From Kuschelorhynchus macadamiae (taxonomy: Eukaryota; Arthropoda; Insecta; Coleoptera; Curculionidae): 64,000 nt of DNA. This document shows positions 11,710 to 22,880 of this stretch, in pieces (within the stretch, counting starts at the first letter, position 1; each line of letters starts with the position of its first letter). A program made the translations under genes and the position numbers. Location of the stretch: the NCBI GenBank assembly GCA_030620095.1, contig JAUTXW010002086.1:62001-126000 (forward strand), given 5' to 3'. Below the pieces are notes generated by a model. It did no database searches and was not told where the DNA came from. It saw only the letters and a program-made list of their open reading frames with translations.

Positions 11710-12051
11710 TACAGGGTGTACGGATTTGGTTGCAAAAGCAGGGTAACTCGCTTATTTTTAAAGATAGAACCTTGCGGTTTTCACGAACCTGAGCTAATTT
11801 TTTGTGAAACTCATAAAGCCGTAAACAAAATTTTTATAGCCTTCTTCGTATATGAGATACAGGGCGAAATAGAAAATTTTACATTTTGGGACCCCCTCGT
11901 ATCTCGGTTATCCTTTAACTTAACGCAAAGGGAAAAATTGCTGCTTATGCAGTTTTTTACGCTGGATCCAGTGGCGTAGTCATATTTTTCATTTGAATTG
12001 TTATTTGTTAGATATGACCCAAAGTTGTTTTTTTAAATGGGACACCCTGTA
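11710..12051. mobile_element. Non-autonomous DNA element with TACAGGGTGT ends
   Basis: Starts TACAGGGTGTAC and ends GGGACACCCTGTA, i.e. complementary termini of about 10-12 bp around 342 bp of non-coding sequence. An internal segment at about 11965 (GGATCCAGTGGCGTAGT) resembles 29870 in the element at 29679-29956 and, inverted, 42306 in the element at 42226-42394. All three therefore form one non-autonomous family. The 90-codon frame inside has no recognisable domain. Confidence 0.65.
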
Positions 12052-12174
12052 TATTTGTCCAGAAATTGATTTGTCCTTTTAAAAGCTTCTCAAAAATATA
12101 TAATAGTATGGGTCTATTTTAATAAACAACAACAAAAATCCTAATTTTTATAATTATCATCCCAAATTTTGCAG

Positions 12175-13207
12175 ACTTACAGACAAAGATCAGAGAAACG
12201 GGCAGTGACAAACCAGATTTTCATCATATTCATTGTATAATCCACCAAGAAGTTTTACGCTCAAAAGTGATCAAGTTGGAAAACGTTTTAAAGCCAGTGA
12301 AACAAATTATAAAGTTCATAAGGTCACGAAGCCTTAATCAGCGACAGTTTTCTGCCTTTTTACGTGATTTAGAAAGTGAGTACACTGGTTTACCATATTA
12401 TACAGAGGTGCGATGGCTTTCGTGTTCTATGGTACTCGACCGGTTTTGGAATCTCAAAGAAGAAATATGGGTTTTCATGGAAACAAAAGGAGAAGATGTC
12501 AGCTTATGCGATGTACCTTTTTTACAAAATCTTTCATTTATAGTAGATATCACAAAACACTTGTCGGACTTAAATACGAAATTGCAAGGACCACGTCAAG
12601 TTATTACAGATATGCATGATCATGTGAAAGCTTTGAAGTGTAAAAAGATATTGTGGGAAAAACAGTTAGCATAGGATAATCTGTCACATTTTCTGACTTG
12701 TAAGGCATATCAGGAAAGCACTGAAGTGTCCCAATATCATACAAAATATATTCAGAGAAAATGAGAAGCTTTCTGGCAGAATTTGAGAAGAGTTTTCAGG
12801 ATTTTAAGACCCAAGAAAACAATTTTTCTCTATTTACTGGTGTTTTCACTATCGATATTGATAAAGTTCCCCCTCACTTGCAAATGAAAGTAATTGAGAT
12901 TCAGTGTCAAACCCATTTAAAACAAAAATTCGATAGTGTTGGTACATTCGAATTTCATAAGTACTTGCCTGTTCAACACCAAGAAATGAGAAAATTTGCC
13001 TGTAAAATCCTGTCAATATTTAGAAGTACCTATAAGTGTGAACAACTATTTTCTTTGATGAAAGGACACAAATCTCCCGCAAGATCGCGATTCACGGACG
13101 CACACTTGGACGCAGTTTTAAAAGTTATTTCCGCCGACAAATTCGCGCTACAAATAGACAATTTAATTAAAGGCAAAAGATGTCAAATATCTGGCAAAAG
13201 AATGTAA
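12175..13207 (+). pseudogene. hAT-type transposase pseudogene (SCAND3/ZBED5/GTF2IRD2-like)
   Basis: From about 12175 the plus strand encodes I-I-H-Q-E-V-L, I-K-F-I-R-S-R-S-L-N-Q-R-Q-F, E-V-R-W-L-S and V-D-I-T-K-H-L, the conserved central motifs of the hAT-derived SCAND3/ZBED5/FAM200 family. The frame closes at 12674. A second frame (12761-13207) carries the hAT C-terminal dimerisation region (Y-K-C-E-Q-L-F-S-L-M-K). The N-terminal zinc finger and first catalytic block are absent, and a frameshift or deletion separates the halves. TTTTGCAG just before 12175 could be a former splice acceptor. A possible polyadenylation signal (AATAAA) follows at about 13248. No TIRs were seen. Confidence 0.8.
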
Positions 13208-13339
13208 TGTTTGTAGTTTTTTGTAATGTCCTTTTTATTGGAAATTTAATAAACAGACTTGTCCTATAATAATACTTTTTCTCAAGATTTTCAGTAGTTT
13301 CTCGTCTTCATGCTTTTAGTCCACCAGTGACTTTGAGTT

Positions 13340-13832
13340 TGACATGGCTGCTCTAATGCCATATTTCTGTAATTTCTAACTACTAACTCTAGATTGGTTG
13401 AGAAATGCATCTGCATCATGGCTCAAATCTTTACTAAAGCAAGCAGCATAAGACAGCTGAATTACAACTTTCTAGCACCATAAATCGAGGCACTCCCCTC
13501 TTGCTATTTTCAAATAGAAAGAGTGACCGGGCATTTAAAGTCATCCTAAAGTTACCAAAAATGATTAAAATCTGTATCTAGGCAAGCAGCAATGGCCTAG
13601 TATCAGCTTTCCAGACCCTCACATTGTGACACTTCCCTTCTGCATTTTTTCATAATAAGTGAATGACAGGGGGTTTTGTCATCCAAAATTGACTCAACTT
13701 CACTAAAACAAACAGCATAAAATGGCTGTGTATCAACTTTCTAGCCCCTCAGACTGAGGTACCACCTTCTCTCATTTTTTTTATAAAAACTGAATGACTG
13801 GAGGTTTAAAGTTAGCCTAAAGCTAACAAAAT
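13340..13832 (+). repeat. ~130-bp tandem satellite, left block
   Basis: About four diverged monomers of about 125-140 bp. Each contains an ATCTTTACTAAAGCAAGCAGC-type start, a TCAACTTTCTAGC segment, a CTTCCCTCT tract, an AGTGAATGACCGGGGG core and TTTAAAGTCATCCTAAAG. The core recurs near 13521, 13660 and 13789. The array is interrupted at 13833 by a LINE 3' end and resumes at 14749. Confidence 0.8.
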
Positions 13833-14748
13833 TGATTTATTTATTTATTTATTCATAATGCCGTGTATGAATAACAGGCCCATTTATACAGTAATGTACT
13901 AATTCTAATATCTATATAAAATATAATATATAATATAAAATAAAATATAAGATATTACAAAACAACAACAAGCAAGTAGGTAACTACAAACTAAGTTAAT
14001 CACAAACTTGATAATGAAAAAAGTTAAAGTTGGTCATTATTAAAATGGTAAAATGTATGAATTAATATATCAATTATACAAATAAGAGAATTTTAAATAA
14101 TGTTTAAAAGATTCTATCCCCATACTGAAAAAATCACCCCCACATTTATTGCCATTTTCATTATTCTATTCACCATACAGAGTTCGGTGCTGCCTTAATT
14201 CAAAAGTTCTAGAGTTCCTTAGTTGTCTAGATGGTACATGTAGCAGAATTAAATTTAAGAGCTCAGGGCTATTAATAATTCCATTGAGAAGTTTGTAGCA
14301 TAATAAGATGTCGTTACATTCTCTTCGTTTTCTTATACTATTCAGTCTTAGCTCATTTTATAAATTTATAAAATTAATTTTCTCTACAGCAATATGTTTA
14401 AGCGATGTATCTTAAAAATTTCCTTTGGACTGAATCAAGTTTATCAACTAAATTTGATAATATGGACTCCAGACACTAGTACAATTTTCCAAGTATGGTC
14501 TTACCAATGAGGTGTACAAAATTTTAATGGTGTTGACATTAGAGAAATCTTTTGTGTTTCTTTTTATAAAACCTAGCATTTTGAGAGCTTTATCATCAAG
14601 CAAATCTCTAATGAGTTGTACACTTTCAATGCTATGCTTGTTAATTGAGTAACTATTTTCTCTAATATTTAATGACCTAGAAAATTGTATATACTTACAT
14701 TTGACAATGTTTAAAGTTAACTTATTGTTATTGCACCATTTGATTGAT
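13833..14748 (-). pseudogene. LINE 3' fragment inserted in the satellite
   Basis: The plus-strand start is (TTTA)n, i.e. the A-rich 3' tail of a minus-strand LINE. Minus-strand translation in pieces gives the RT C-terminal region: K-L-T-L-N-I-V-K-C-K, S-L-V-R-P-Y-L-E, C-Y-K-L-L-N-G-I and a final H-V-P-S-R-Q-L-R-N. The segment has several frameshifts and lacks the catalytic RT. Satellite sequence lies directly on both sides, and ATTGATTT-like sequence at each junction may be the target duplication. Confidence 0.75.
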
Positions 14749-15215
14749 TTAAATCTTTACTAGGATAAGCAGTAAGAAATTGCTTAGTATCAAATTTTTA
14801 GTACCTTTTACAATTTTTTACATAAAGTGAATGACCGGGGGTTTAAAGTTCTAAACCTGCTAAAATTTGATCAAATCCTAACTAAAGCAAACAACATAAA
14901 ATAGCTAAGTATTAAATTTCTAGTTCCTTAAATTGCACTTCCCTCTTGAAATTTTTCATATAAAGTGAATGACCAAAATGGCCATGTATCAAGTATCTAA
15001 GCCATTTTATTCTGCTTGCCTAGGTAAATATTTTAGTCAATTTTGGTAACTTCAGGATGACTTTAAATGCCCATTCATTCCTATTATATGAAAAATTGCA
15101 AGTGGAAAGTGCCTCAGTGACTAGAAAGTTGATATTCAGCCAGCTTGTTCTGGTTGGTTTAGTAAAGATTTGAGCCAGTTCTGGTAGCTTTAGGATGACT
15201 TTAAACCCCTGGTCA
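14749..15215. repeat. ~130-bp satellite, right block with a strand switch
   Basis: The same monomer as 13340-13832 continues on the plus strand to about 14985. From about 15000 the monomers are reverse-complemented: TTCAGGATGACTTTAAATGC, then CTAGAAAGTTGATATTCAGC, then TTTAGGATGACTTTAAACCC. The switch point is flanked by one shortened monomer. Confidence 0.75.
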
Positions 15216-15604
15216 AGGTCAAGTTCACTAAATGGATGTTGGGCGTCGATGAAAGGTGGAGGATTGTCAAAAACAGGCCTTTTCTTTCAATATTCAGTGA
15301 GAGAGCCAAGCACCAATGAGTAATGCCGCATTCCCATAGTTACTCGCATTGTTTTCATAGCCCCTGATTCATACTGCGAATATTAACCTAAGTTTTTTTA
15401 CACATTAGTCATTTTGTAAAAAAAAATTGTTTAGATTAAATGAAACACCAAAAATAAAGAGTAATTTTTAAATTGTAAATAAGCAAGAATAACAAAAAGG
15501 GAAATTATTTCAAAAATGGATTTGAAGGAAATGCCAGCCAATGACCTCCTCTGCATATTTGCAATGCAATAAATGTCTAATTCACTGTGTGCACTATATA
15601 AAAA
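15216..15604. other. 3' flank of Rpp38 with a dispersed repeat copy
   Basis: Positions about 15310-15385 (GAGTAATGCCGCATTCCC, then TTTTCATAGCCCCTGATTC) match 17777-17860 in inverted orientation and 40445-40490 in direct orientation. No gene is seen. Confidence 0.5.
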
Positions 15605-16857
15605 TTACTTATCCACCTTTTTTCTTTTTTTAGGCTTTTGTTGTTTCTTCTCCTTCATCTGTTCAATTTTTCTCTTATTACGATTCACATCCCCTCTTAT
15701 CCTTTTCACTTTCAGTGACTTATAGTTACTTTTAACAACAGTTGGAGATGGATCTGTTGAAAATGCCAAAAAACCTGTTGAATCTGCTTGCATTTGTGTA
15801 CTGTTTTTCAATTTGTCACTACTTTTTTGAGGCACGAACACTCTTCTATCTTTTGATGTCCTATACAGGTAAATACCTTCCATCTCAGATTCCACTTTTG
15901 ACTCTTCACAACTTGTATTAGTTTTTTCAAGGGTGTCATCTAATTTACTCTCGTCACCCTTACCATTAGAAATTAATGTAGAATTAATGCTTACCATGCT
16001 TCCTTCCAAGACACTGTGGCTTTCTTCCATGACACTGTCATCAATAACGATCACAGAATCAATTGCTAAATCCAGAGATCTTTGGAAATTGATATGATCT
16101 CGTGGCACGGGGTAATCTTTACAAAGGGTCTCTATGGTTTCTTGCAGTGTCTTATATTTTGAAGACTCTGTTAGAGCAACAGCAATGCTGGAAAGCCCGC
16201 AAGTGTTTCTTAAGGTATTTCTTAGTTCTGGAACAACTAAAACTGGTACTCTCAGAAGAACACATTGATCTATCAAGTGCTCTACCATCAGCCTAGGTTG
16301 GACATCTGAGGCGATTAAAACAGATTCTGCTGTTACATTCTCAAGCGCCTTCGTACAATCATTCACCCCAAATATCAGACCTGTCCTAAAAGTAACATTA
16401 CAATTATAAAATCCTAACAATTTAATCAAATTAACGAGCAAGATAATAATTAAAAAAATGTATGTAAGTGTATATGTAACTTTAACTTGCCTGTCTCCAA
16501 TTAATAACTCATTTAAATCAGTAGTTTGTTTTTCTCGGTACTCCTGTCTAAATTTTTTCCTTTCGCATCGAGGTATTTCCTTGAATTCTTTCCAAGGAAT
16601 TTTTACCTTTTTCGGTATTATTCTTGGTAAATGTTTGGACAGGACTTCGTTTAATATTGTGGCATGTTCAGACGATACTGCAGGCCTAAAACTGTTTACT
16701 CCAAAAAGAAAGGAACAAACAAAAATAATGGCTATATTTACCAATATTTCGAATATGGAGTTGCAAGGACATTTCGTATGGTCTCCTTGGTTTTAGTTTT
16801 TTTAGCAGATAATGAAGACTTTTGCTGTTTTTTGGTTAATACCGGAGTTTCCGCCAT
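15605..16857 (-). CDS. Rpp38: Ribonuclease P/MRP protein subunit p38-like (L7Ae family), three exons
   Basis: Spliced CDS: exon 1 16857-16742, intron 1 16741-16686 (56 nt, GT-AG), exon 2 16685-16491, intron 2 16490-16386 (105 nt, GC-AG with AG|GCAAGT donor), exon 3 16385-15605, giving 363 residues. Both introns keep the frame. The start is the ATG at 16857 (M-A-E-T-P-V); the ORF beginning at 16744 is intron read-through. The centre (about residues 105-175) is an L7Ae/Rpp38-type RNA-binding domain: F-G-V-N-D-C-T-K-A-L-E, then S-D-V-Q-P-R-L-M, then the V-P-V-L-V-V-P-E-L stretch. The C-terminus is strongly Lys/Arg-rich, as expected for a nucleolar RNA-binding subunit acting in tRNA and rRNA processing. 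Other L7Ae paralogues are shorter and lack this tail. LSm3 lies divergently about 1.3 kb away. Confidence 0.82.
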
Positions 16858-18185
16858 CGTTTAAAATTCTCAAAATTTAGGTTAACTATTGTTTGTATCA
16901 AAATGTCAAATTGTCAAATAAAAACTTGCTGAGCAGCTGATATTGAAACTTGGCAACGACGCGAAAGGCTGACTGAAAGTTTGATATGAGAACCGGCTTT
17001 CTCTATAAATTTTAAATTTAGGATTTCCGGTTACTTAAACGATTGTATTAATACTTAAAATATTCAAATAGGTAAAAAGCTTAGGCTTAGTACCAGGACC
17101 AAGTTATAATACATAAATTTATTGGCTCAAAATAACAAATTTTTGCTGTTTAGTTAGTGGGTTCAGGTATTAATTTCAATCACGAGTTATATTATTTTAA
17201 CAGAAATTTTCTATGTTACGTATTTTCGAAACTGTTCTCTCAAAATTTAAAAAGTGTGTCTGAGCCGGTTCCTTCCCTGTACCTACCCTTCAGACACAAA
17301 CTGAAATAACAAAAATTCGTAGTTAAAATATTTCAGTGAACCTCACGTTAATTTTATAGTGACCCTTCCAATTGATATTAAAATGGGTTATATTACTTAT
17401 ATTAACCGTTAAAAAATTTAGGTTTTTAATTTATTTTTATCTCCGATATATAAAAAAATGTGTTAATAATAAAACTTATACAATACTTATTTTTTTTCTG
17501 TCTCATTCCAAATCTTAAACCCTCCCTTGACAACATATCATGTCAATCTGTATCAAAATTAGAGTGTATCCAGGGTTGCTTTTCTATCTCCATATCTTTG
17601 GCTCAAAGGAAAGTATGACCACCGCCGGCTCTAGAACTTCTGGTAGTAGCCTGTTTAGGATTCATTAAGGAAGTGGCAGTAGGCTAAGAACCATAAACAT
17701 ACCCTGCACATTCAAAACAAGAGATTCGCAATAAAAACTTTTGTTTGCTATTTTCATAACAAGTAAAATTTGGCACACGAATCTGAGTCTATGAAAAGAA
17801 TGTGAATAACTATGGAAACGGTGCAATCCCCATTCGCGGTTGGCTACTACTCTGTATATCCATGGATACAGCCTGCTTTTGACATACCTCCTCCTTTCGC
17901 CGATGTTTCAGATCTGTGTGGTGTACTTTAAGTGTCAATCACTTAATTAATATCTTGTATACTGTTAAATTCAGACGGTCACTTTTTTTCTCTTATATTA
18001 AAAAAACATCAAGACCTTTAATTCTAATGAGGTTTGAGATAATATAGTCTACACATCATTTTAGATAACTTCCTATTCGGCAACCGAACATACTGATTCG
18101 CTCCTTCGATATTAACCTCAAATAAAAAATTCCAAAACATTTTCAATATTTTGTTTAATAAATTTGAATAAAGTTAACTAAAAGT
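16858..18185. promoter_or_regulatory. Intergenic region between divergent Rpp38 and LSm3
   Basis: This 1.3-kb region must hold both 5' flanks. No TATA box or defined element can be assigned. It contains an inverted copy (17777-17860) of the dispersed repeat at 15310-15385, so Rpp38 lies between inverted repeats. The rest is AT-rich and unique by eye. Confidence 0.35.
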
Positions 18186-18650
18186 ATGGCTGATGAATTA
18201 GATGTGGTAAGTAGTGAGTTCAAACATACATTTAAAAGATTTACTAATAAATTTTCCTAGATTCCGTCAATCACGGTAAAAGAACCCCTCGATTTGGTCA
18301 GATTAAGCTTGGATGAAAAGATATACGTAAAAATGAGAAATGATCGGGAATTAAGAGGAAGATTACACGTAAGTTAGAGCTTATAATACGAATATATTGA
18401 TTAGAATACATATGGTTGCTATTGCAGTGTTTATCCATATCATCCATCAGAGCAGAACCAATATTTTTTGTAGGCATACGACCAACATATGAACATGATT
18501 CTCAGTGACGTTGAAGAGACAATTACGACGGTAGAAATTGATGAGGAGACCTATGAGGAGGTTTATAAAACCACAAAACGAACCATTCCTATGCTTTTCG
18601 TTCGAGGAGACGGAGTGATTTTGGTATCACCACCTATAAGGACTTCTTAA
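18186..18650 (+). CDS. LSM3: U6 snRNA-associated Sm-like protein LSm3, three exons
   Basis: Exon 1 18186-18206, intron with GTAAGT donor and TTTCCTAG acceptor, exon 2 18261-18368, second intron with GTAAGT donor and TTTTGTAG acceptor, exon 3 18474-18650. The product has 101 residues and matches the full length of animal LSm3. It begins M-A-D-E-L-D-V; Sm1 is in E-P-L-D-L-V-R-L-S-L-D-E-K with K-M-R-N-D-R-E-L-R-G-R-L-H-A-Y-D-Q-H; Sm2 is in L-F-V-R-G-D-G-V-I-L-V. LSm3 is part of the LSm1-7 (mRNA decay) and LSm2-8 (U6 snRNP) rings. Exons are too short for simple ORF calling. A possible polyadenylation signal (AATAAA) is at about 18746. Confidence 0.97.
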
Positions 18651-19586
18651 TTGTTGCTCAGATTAGTTCTTTTTAGGAACCTACTTTTAAGTTTACATTT
18701 AAAATATTTTTTTATATTTTGCATAGAAAATTGTTTAAGCCAGTAAATAAATAATATAGAAAACGAAATTATTTTTCTCTGTGTTCGTTTATTTGTTCAT
18801 AGTGTTAAATGGAGTTTGTTATTTCAAATTACGTTAGTTTATAATCTTTTTTTAGGATATATGTTAAAGAATATTTTTCTAGCTATATTTAATACTTTTC
18901 TTTTAGAAAGATCTTATTGAATTTTACCTATTTTTCAAAAAATTGAATTAAATTTTGAGGTAACCCAGTTTTGTCTTCTTAATGTAGTGTGTATCCATCC
19001 TCTTATTTGAGATGAGGTGCTTTTTTGTTATACATATTGTACATATAGAAAAAATCTTCCTTTTTTAAATATTACATACCAAAGTTAAAACAATCTGTCT
19101 TAAAAACATAATAGGGAATTAGAAAAAACATAAAATATGTCTAATTGTGAATTATGAATCCCGGGTACACAATTTTTCAAAATGTCGGGTATAATTTTTA
19201 AGAATTTTTAATGAAAAGATGTGCTTATAGTGAAAAATATGACAAAATGAGGGACAACAATAATAAAATGCGTAGAAAATTTCATAAGTTCTTTAAAATA
19301 ATGCCTTCTTTTCTAATTTAAAGAAGTTTAAAACTTTAGAATTACGTTAATTTTATTTAATCCATTGTTTATTAATTTAATTTTTCCGCCTTATTTCTTA
19401 GTTTCCGAATGTCAACACTAAAAGTTCCCATCTGATGGCGCTGCGATCGATACAAATGTCACCGTCGCGGAAACGAATTGACTACTCAAAATAAACTTTC
19501 ACAATTTTTTTACGGGAATATTTACTCGAAAAAAACCGAAAAATTGCAAAAACGTGTGCACGATGTAAGTATGGACATCTCCGAAA
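18651..19586. other. LSm3 3' UTR and intergenic sequence
   Basis: The LSm3 3' UTR ends near 18770. From there to 19400 the sequence is AT-rich with no frame or repeat recognised. GC content and CpG rise from about 19440, typical of the 5' end of a host gene. Confidence 0.4.
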
Positions 19587-19799
19587 ATGTCCAAGAACAG
19601 CTCGGTCGGCACGGTAAGAATTAGAACGGCCTGCGTTCCATTGCTTAAAGACAACTTGGACAGGATCCTGGTGTTATTCGCGGCGATTTTGAAAGAAAAA
19701 GCCCGTTGTAACGATAATACGGTTGTATACGAGGTGCTCCTTTCCGGGGCCGAGGGCATAGCCAGAACGGTGAGCGGCGATTTCATCAGCAGGCTTCAG
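19587..19799 (+). CDS. Probable first coding exon of an unidentified host gene
   Basis: An ATG at 19587 opens 71 codons ending exactly at a consensus donor (CAG|GTAAGT, 19800). The composition is GC-richer than anything nearby and has several CpGs, as for a conserved host exon. The peptide has a hydrophobic helix-like stretch (about residues 22-36, L-D-R-I-L-V-L-F-A-A-I-L) and an acidic/glycine segment L-L-S-G-A-E-G-I-A-R. I do not recognise the family. A short upstream ORF starts at 19571 in another frame. No second exon was found before the LINE block at 20590, so the gene probably continues through the repeats or beyond the window. Confidence 0.5.
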
Positions 19800-19801
19800 G
19801 T

Positions 19802-20589
19802 AAGTCCGAAAAACTAGGATGTTGAGAAGTGACGGCGTTACCCAGTGGCCCACTTTCTGTTAAATTTATTTATTCAAACGGATACGAGGCGGATTTGACC
19901 CTAAGAGAAATGGGAACGTAAACACTTTTACTTTTCTGTCTTCTCAATAAGATCCTTTTATTGCGATGACCTTTTTATGAGTCTTGAAGAATTGTAGAAC
20001 AATGGAGGTGAGCAACTGTCGTCTATTGAAATATTTATTAAAGTTAATTGATCTCTTTCAGTTTGAAAAGTTTACAGTTGAATTTATCCATTTGTAACTG
20101 TGGATTGAAAGGTCTACAGATTTTATAAATCATAGTCAATCTGAAGCTGTCTCCCAGATTTAATATAATTTATATGTCATGCTTATTTAAGACACAATAA
20201 GCAATGTGTGGAATTTTACTTGCTTTATTTTTTTTTGTGGATAACACCACCCTTCTTTATTCTTTTTGCTTAAAATCGGTGCACTGATGAGTCCTCATAG
20301 GATTAAAGCACTCATACAACTGCTATGTGTCTATAGAAACTTAAGATAAATTCCACAATTTCTTATTTTTGCTTAAAATATATTTTTTTATATTATGTAT
20401 TGAAAGATACCGATATTGTGGGCAGATTTAAATATTTCTTTCAGTTAATAAAATGTTAGGCCTTTTTTGTTTGGTTGAGTTAAAGACAAAAAAAATTGTC
20501 TTTAACTGTTCTTGGGGTTGGTAAAAGGTCGATACATCGAGTTGTAACTATTATTATTGCTTGTTTTAACACATCCTATACATCTATTT
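19802..20589. other. Probable intron sequence, nothing else recognised
   Basis: AT-rich, with no frame matching a family. A CTGATGAG...TAAA string near 20286 superficially resembles a hammerhead core but lacks the conserved GAAA and stem I. If 19587-19799 is an exon, this is its intron. Confidence 0.4.
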
Positions 20590-20865
20590 ATTTATTTCGC
20601 TTTATGCCAAATGATCTAAATAGATATGACGTCAAGTGTAAAAATAAATAACATTATAATAACTTTTTAAAAGAAGATAACTCTTTGTAATTTTCTTAAA
20701 TTTTTTGTAAGAAATTATTTCTCTTAGGCTTGCTGGTAGTTGGTTGTACAAAAACAGTAAGTACTTTTTTGGTAAGTGCTAGTCCTATAGGGCGGTATAT
20801 AAATGTCTGTGGAGTTTCTTGTACCATAATGATGTAGTTCTAGATGACGAGAAAATCTGGTGAAT
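20590..20865 (-). repeat. LINE 3' UTR fragment, second copy
   Basis: Nearly identical to 861-1214 apart from a deletion near 20645: shared stretches include the GGCTTGCTGGTAGTTGG block and TATAGGGCGGTATATAAATG. No coding part is present. It is followed immediately by the 3' tail of another LINE. Confidence 0.75.
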
Positions 20866-20867
20866 TG

Positions 20868-22880
20868 TTTTTTAATAAATAAATAAATAAATAGCCTTTA
20901 TTTCCAACAGGTAAAAAACCCACCTACAGGAAATTCAATAACAAAATTAAGTGAAAAACACAAGAAAAAAAAAATACAAAACAACTGTTTTTTGAGATAC
21001 AACAGTACTTAAATCTAAATCTAAATATGTATTACAGTACCTAAGTTAGTTGATCTAACATTTAATAAAAATAGAAAATTAAGTAAGTAAATTACATGTA
21101 TTAACAAAAGCAACTTAATGAGTGTTTGGATCACTCCAGATTTAAAAAGGAATTGATGATGCTACTCAATGAGTCAAAGTGCAAATCGCACGCATGAGAC
21201 ACCGAGTTGAGGACTGAACACAAAGTATACCAGACTCTGTCTAAAAATATTTGATCTGGCCGTGCTGAGATAGAACACCGAAGTATGCCGTGTTTCGAGG
21301 CGGGGAACGCGAAAATACAACTCCCCAAGAAGAAATGGACAGTCAACTTTATTAGGAGTGAGGCCATATATTAGTTTTAAGCTTTGAATTTTTCTTCTTG
21401 TTGCTAAGGGTGATATATTAAATCTCTGCAAAAGCTGACCGTGATCACAACCTCTTGGAGGGTAAGCACCATCAGCCCTAAAAGCTAAATACTTTAGAAA
21501 TAGTCGCTGCAAGGCTTCTAAAGCCTGAACATGGGAATTATAAATAGGATTCCAAACCACTGTGGCATACTCCAGCTTTGATCTTATGAAACAGCAATAT
21601 AATAATATCATTGTTTGTGTCTCAGTAAAATTTTTACAGTTCTGCATAAGAAATCCAAGTGTTTTGAAGGAAGTTGTAATTAGATAATTTATATGGGGAA
21701 TGAAGGTAAGTTTAGGGTCAAATTCAATGCCAAGATCTCGAATACTACTATCCGGTCTACCAAGCACCGTACCACCTAGAGCATAATTATACATCAATGG
21801 GTTATTTCTGCAACTGAAGGTCATTACATAACATTTTAATAAATTTAATACAAGTTTATTGCTAAGACACCATTCATATAGCAATGATAGATTTTTTGTA
21901 GGTGATCACAATCTGATAGAGCCTGAACTTTAGTAAACAGCTTTAAGTTGTCTGCATATGCCAGTGTATGACATTCAGTTATATTAAGGAGATCATTAAT
22001 AAAAATGAGAAGAAGCAGGGGCCCCAAATTGGACCCCTGTGGTACACCAGAAGAGACTTTAAATGATGGTGATCTGAAGTGCTCATATTCGACAAACTGG
22101 GAACGTCCTAATAGATATGATTTGAACATTATTAAGAGTTGTTGTGACATACCAAAGTTCACCAGTTTATGGATCAGGACGTAGAGATCGATTTGATCAA
22201 AAGCTTTCTGAAAGTCTGTATAAACAATATCAAATTGTCTCCTGGAATCCAGTGACTCGCAGGCAGTCTGGGACAAGGATGCCAGGTTGGTTGTGCAAGA
22301 ACGTGAATCTAGAAAGCCATGTTGATGGGGAGAGAGAAGCTTTCAAATCCCTGAATATAACTGATCATACAGAATAATTTCAAATAGTTTAGAAAAATTA
22401 CAGAGTATCGAGATGGGTCTAAAATTTTGTATCAATGTTTTATCACCCTTCTTAAAAATAGGTATGACTTTTGCTGTTTTCCAAGTATCCGTAAAAATGC
22501 CCTTATCAAGTATTAAGTTAAAAACGTGTAGAAGTGGGATAGAAAGGACTCCCGCACAATCTTTTACTATAAAACTGGGTATTTCGTCAACACCGGCTGT
22601 TGGTTTGTCTTTGAGTTTTTTGCTAGCTAGTTATATTTCTTGAGAGAATATTGTGTGAATGCCTATTATATCGGACTTTAACACAGGGGACTTAACATAG
22701 TTATTGGGAGAAGAAATAGTATAAACACTTTGGAAATAATTTGTAAATGCATTAACAATGCTTTGGGGATCTGTATATTCGTTGTCACCCTCCTTTAGGG
22801 TACCAGGGATGCCGGTATGCCCCTTTTTACTTCGGACAAAAGACTCTTGATTGGCCCCAGTAAATAATACCATAATAGGT
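20868..22880 (-). pseudogene. LINE ORF2 fragment (family C), RT domain to 3' tail
   Basis: The A-rich tail lies at 20870-20895 (plus-strand TTTAATAAATAAATAAATAA). Minus-strand frames from 22873 down carry the pre-RT linker, I-P-I-F-K-K-G, F-R-P-I-S-I-L, Y-T-D-F-Q-K-A-F-D, S-G-V-P-Q-G-S-N-L-G-P and then Y-A-D-N instead of Y-A-D-D (21845-22276). The C-terminal region follows (21174-21884), with the R-S-K-L-E-Y-A-T-V-V-W-N-P motif typical of jockey/CR1-like elements. A catalytic Asp replaced by Asn and several frame changes mark it as inactive. The endonuclease is missing. Confidence 0.82.

Noticed and set aside
16102..16864. Plus-strand ORFs opposite Rpp38
   Set aside because: Shadows of the spliced minus-strand gene. 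No family features.
20285..20335. CTGATGAGTCC...GGATTAAAG resembling a hammerhead ribozyme core
   Set aside because: The required GAAA is TAAA, and no stem I pairing flanks the putative cleavage site.
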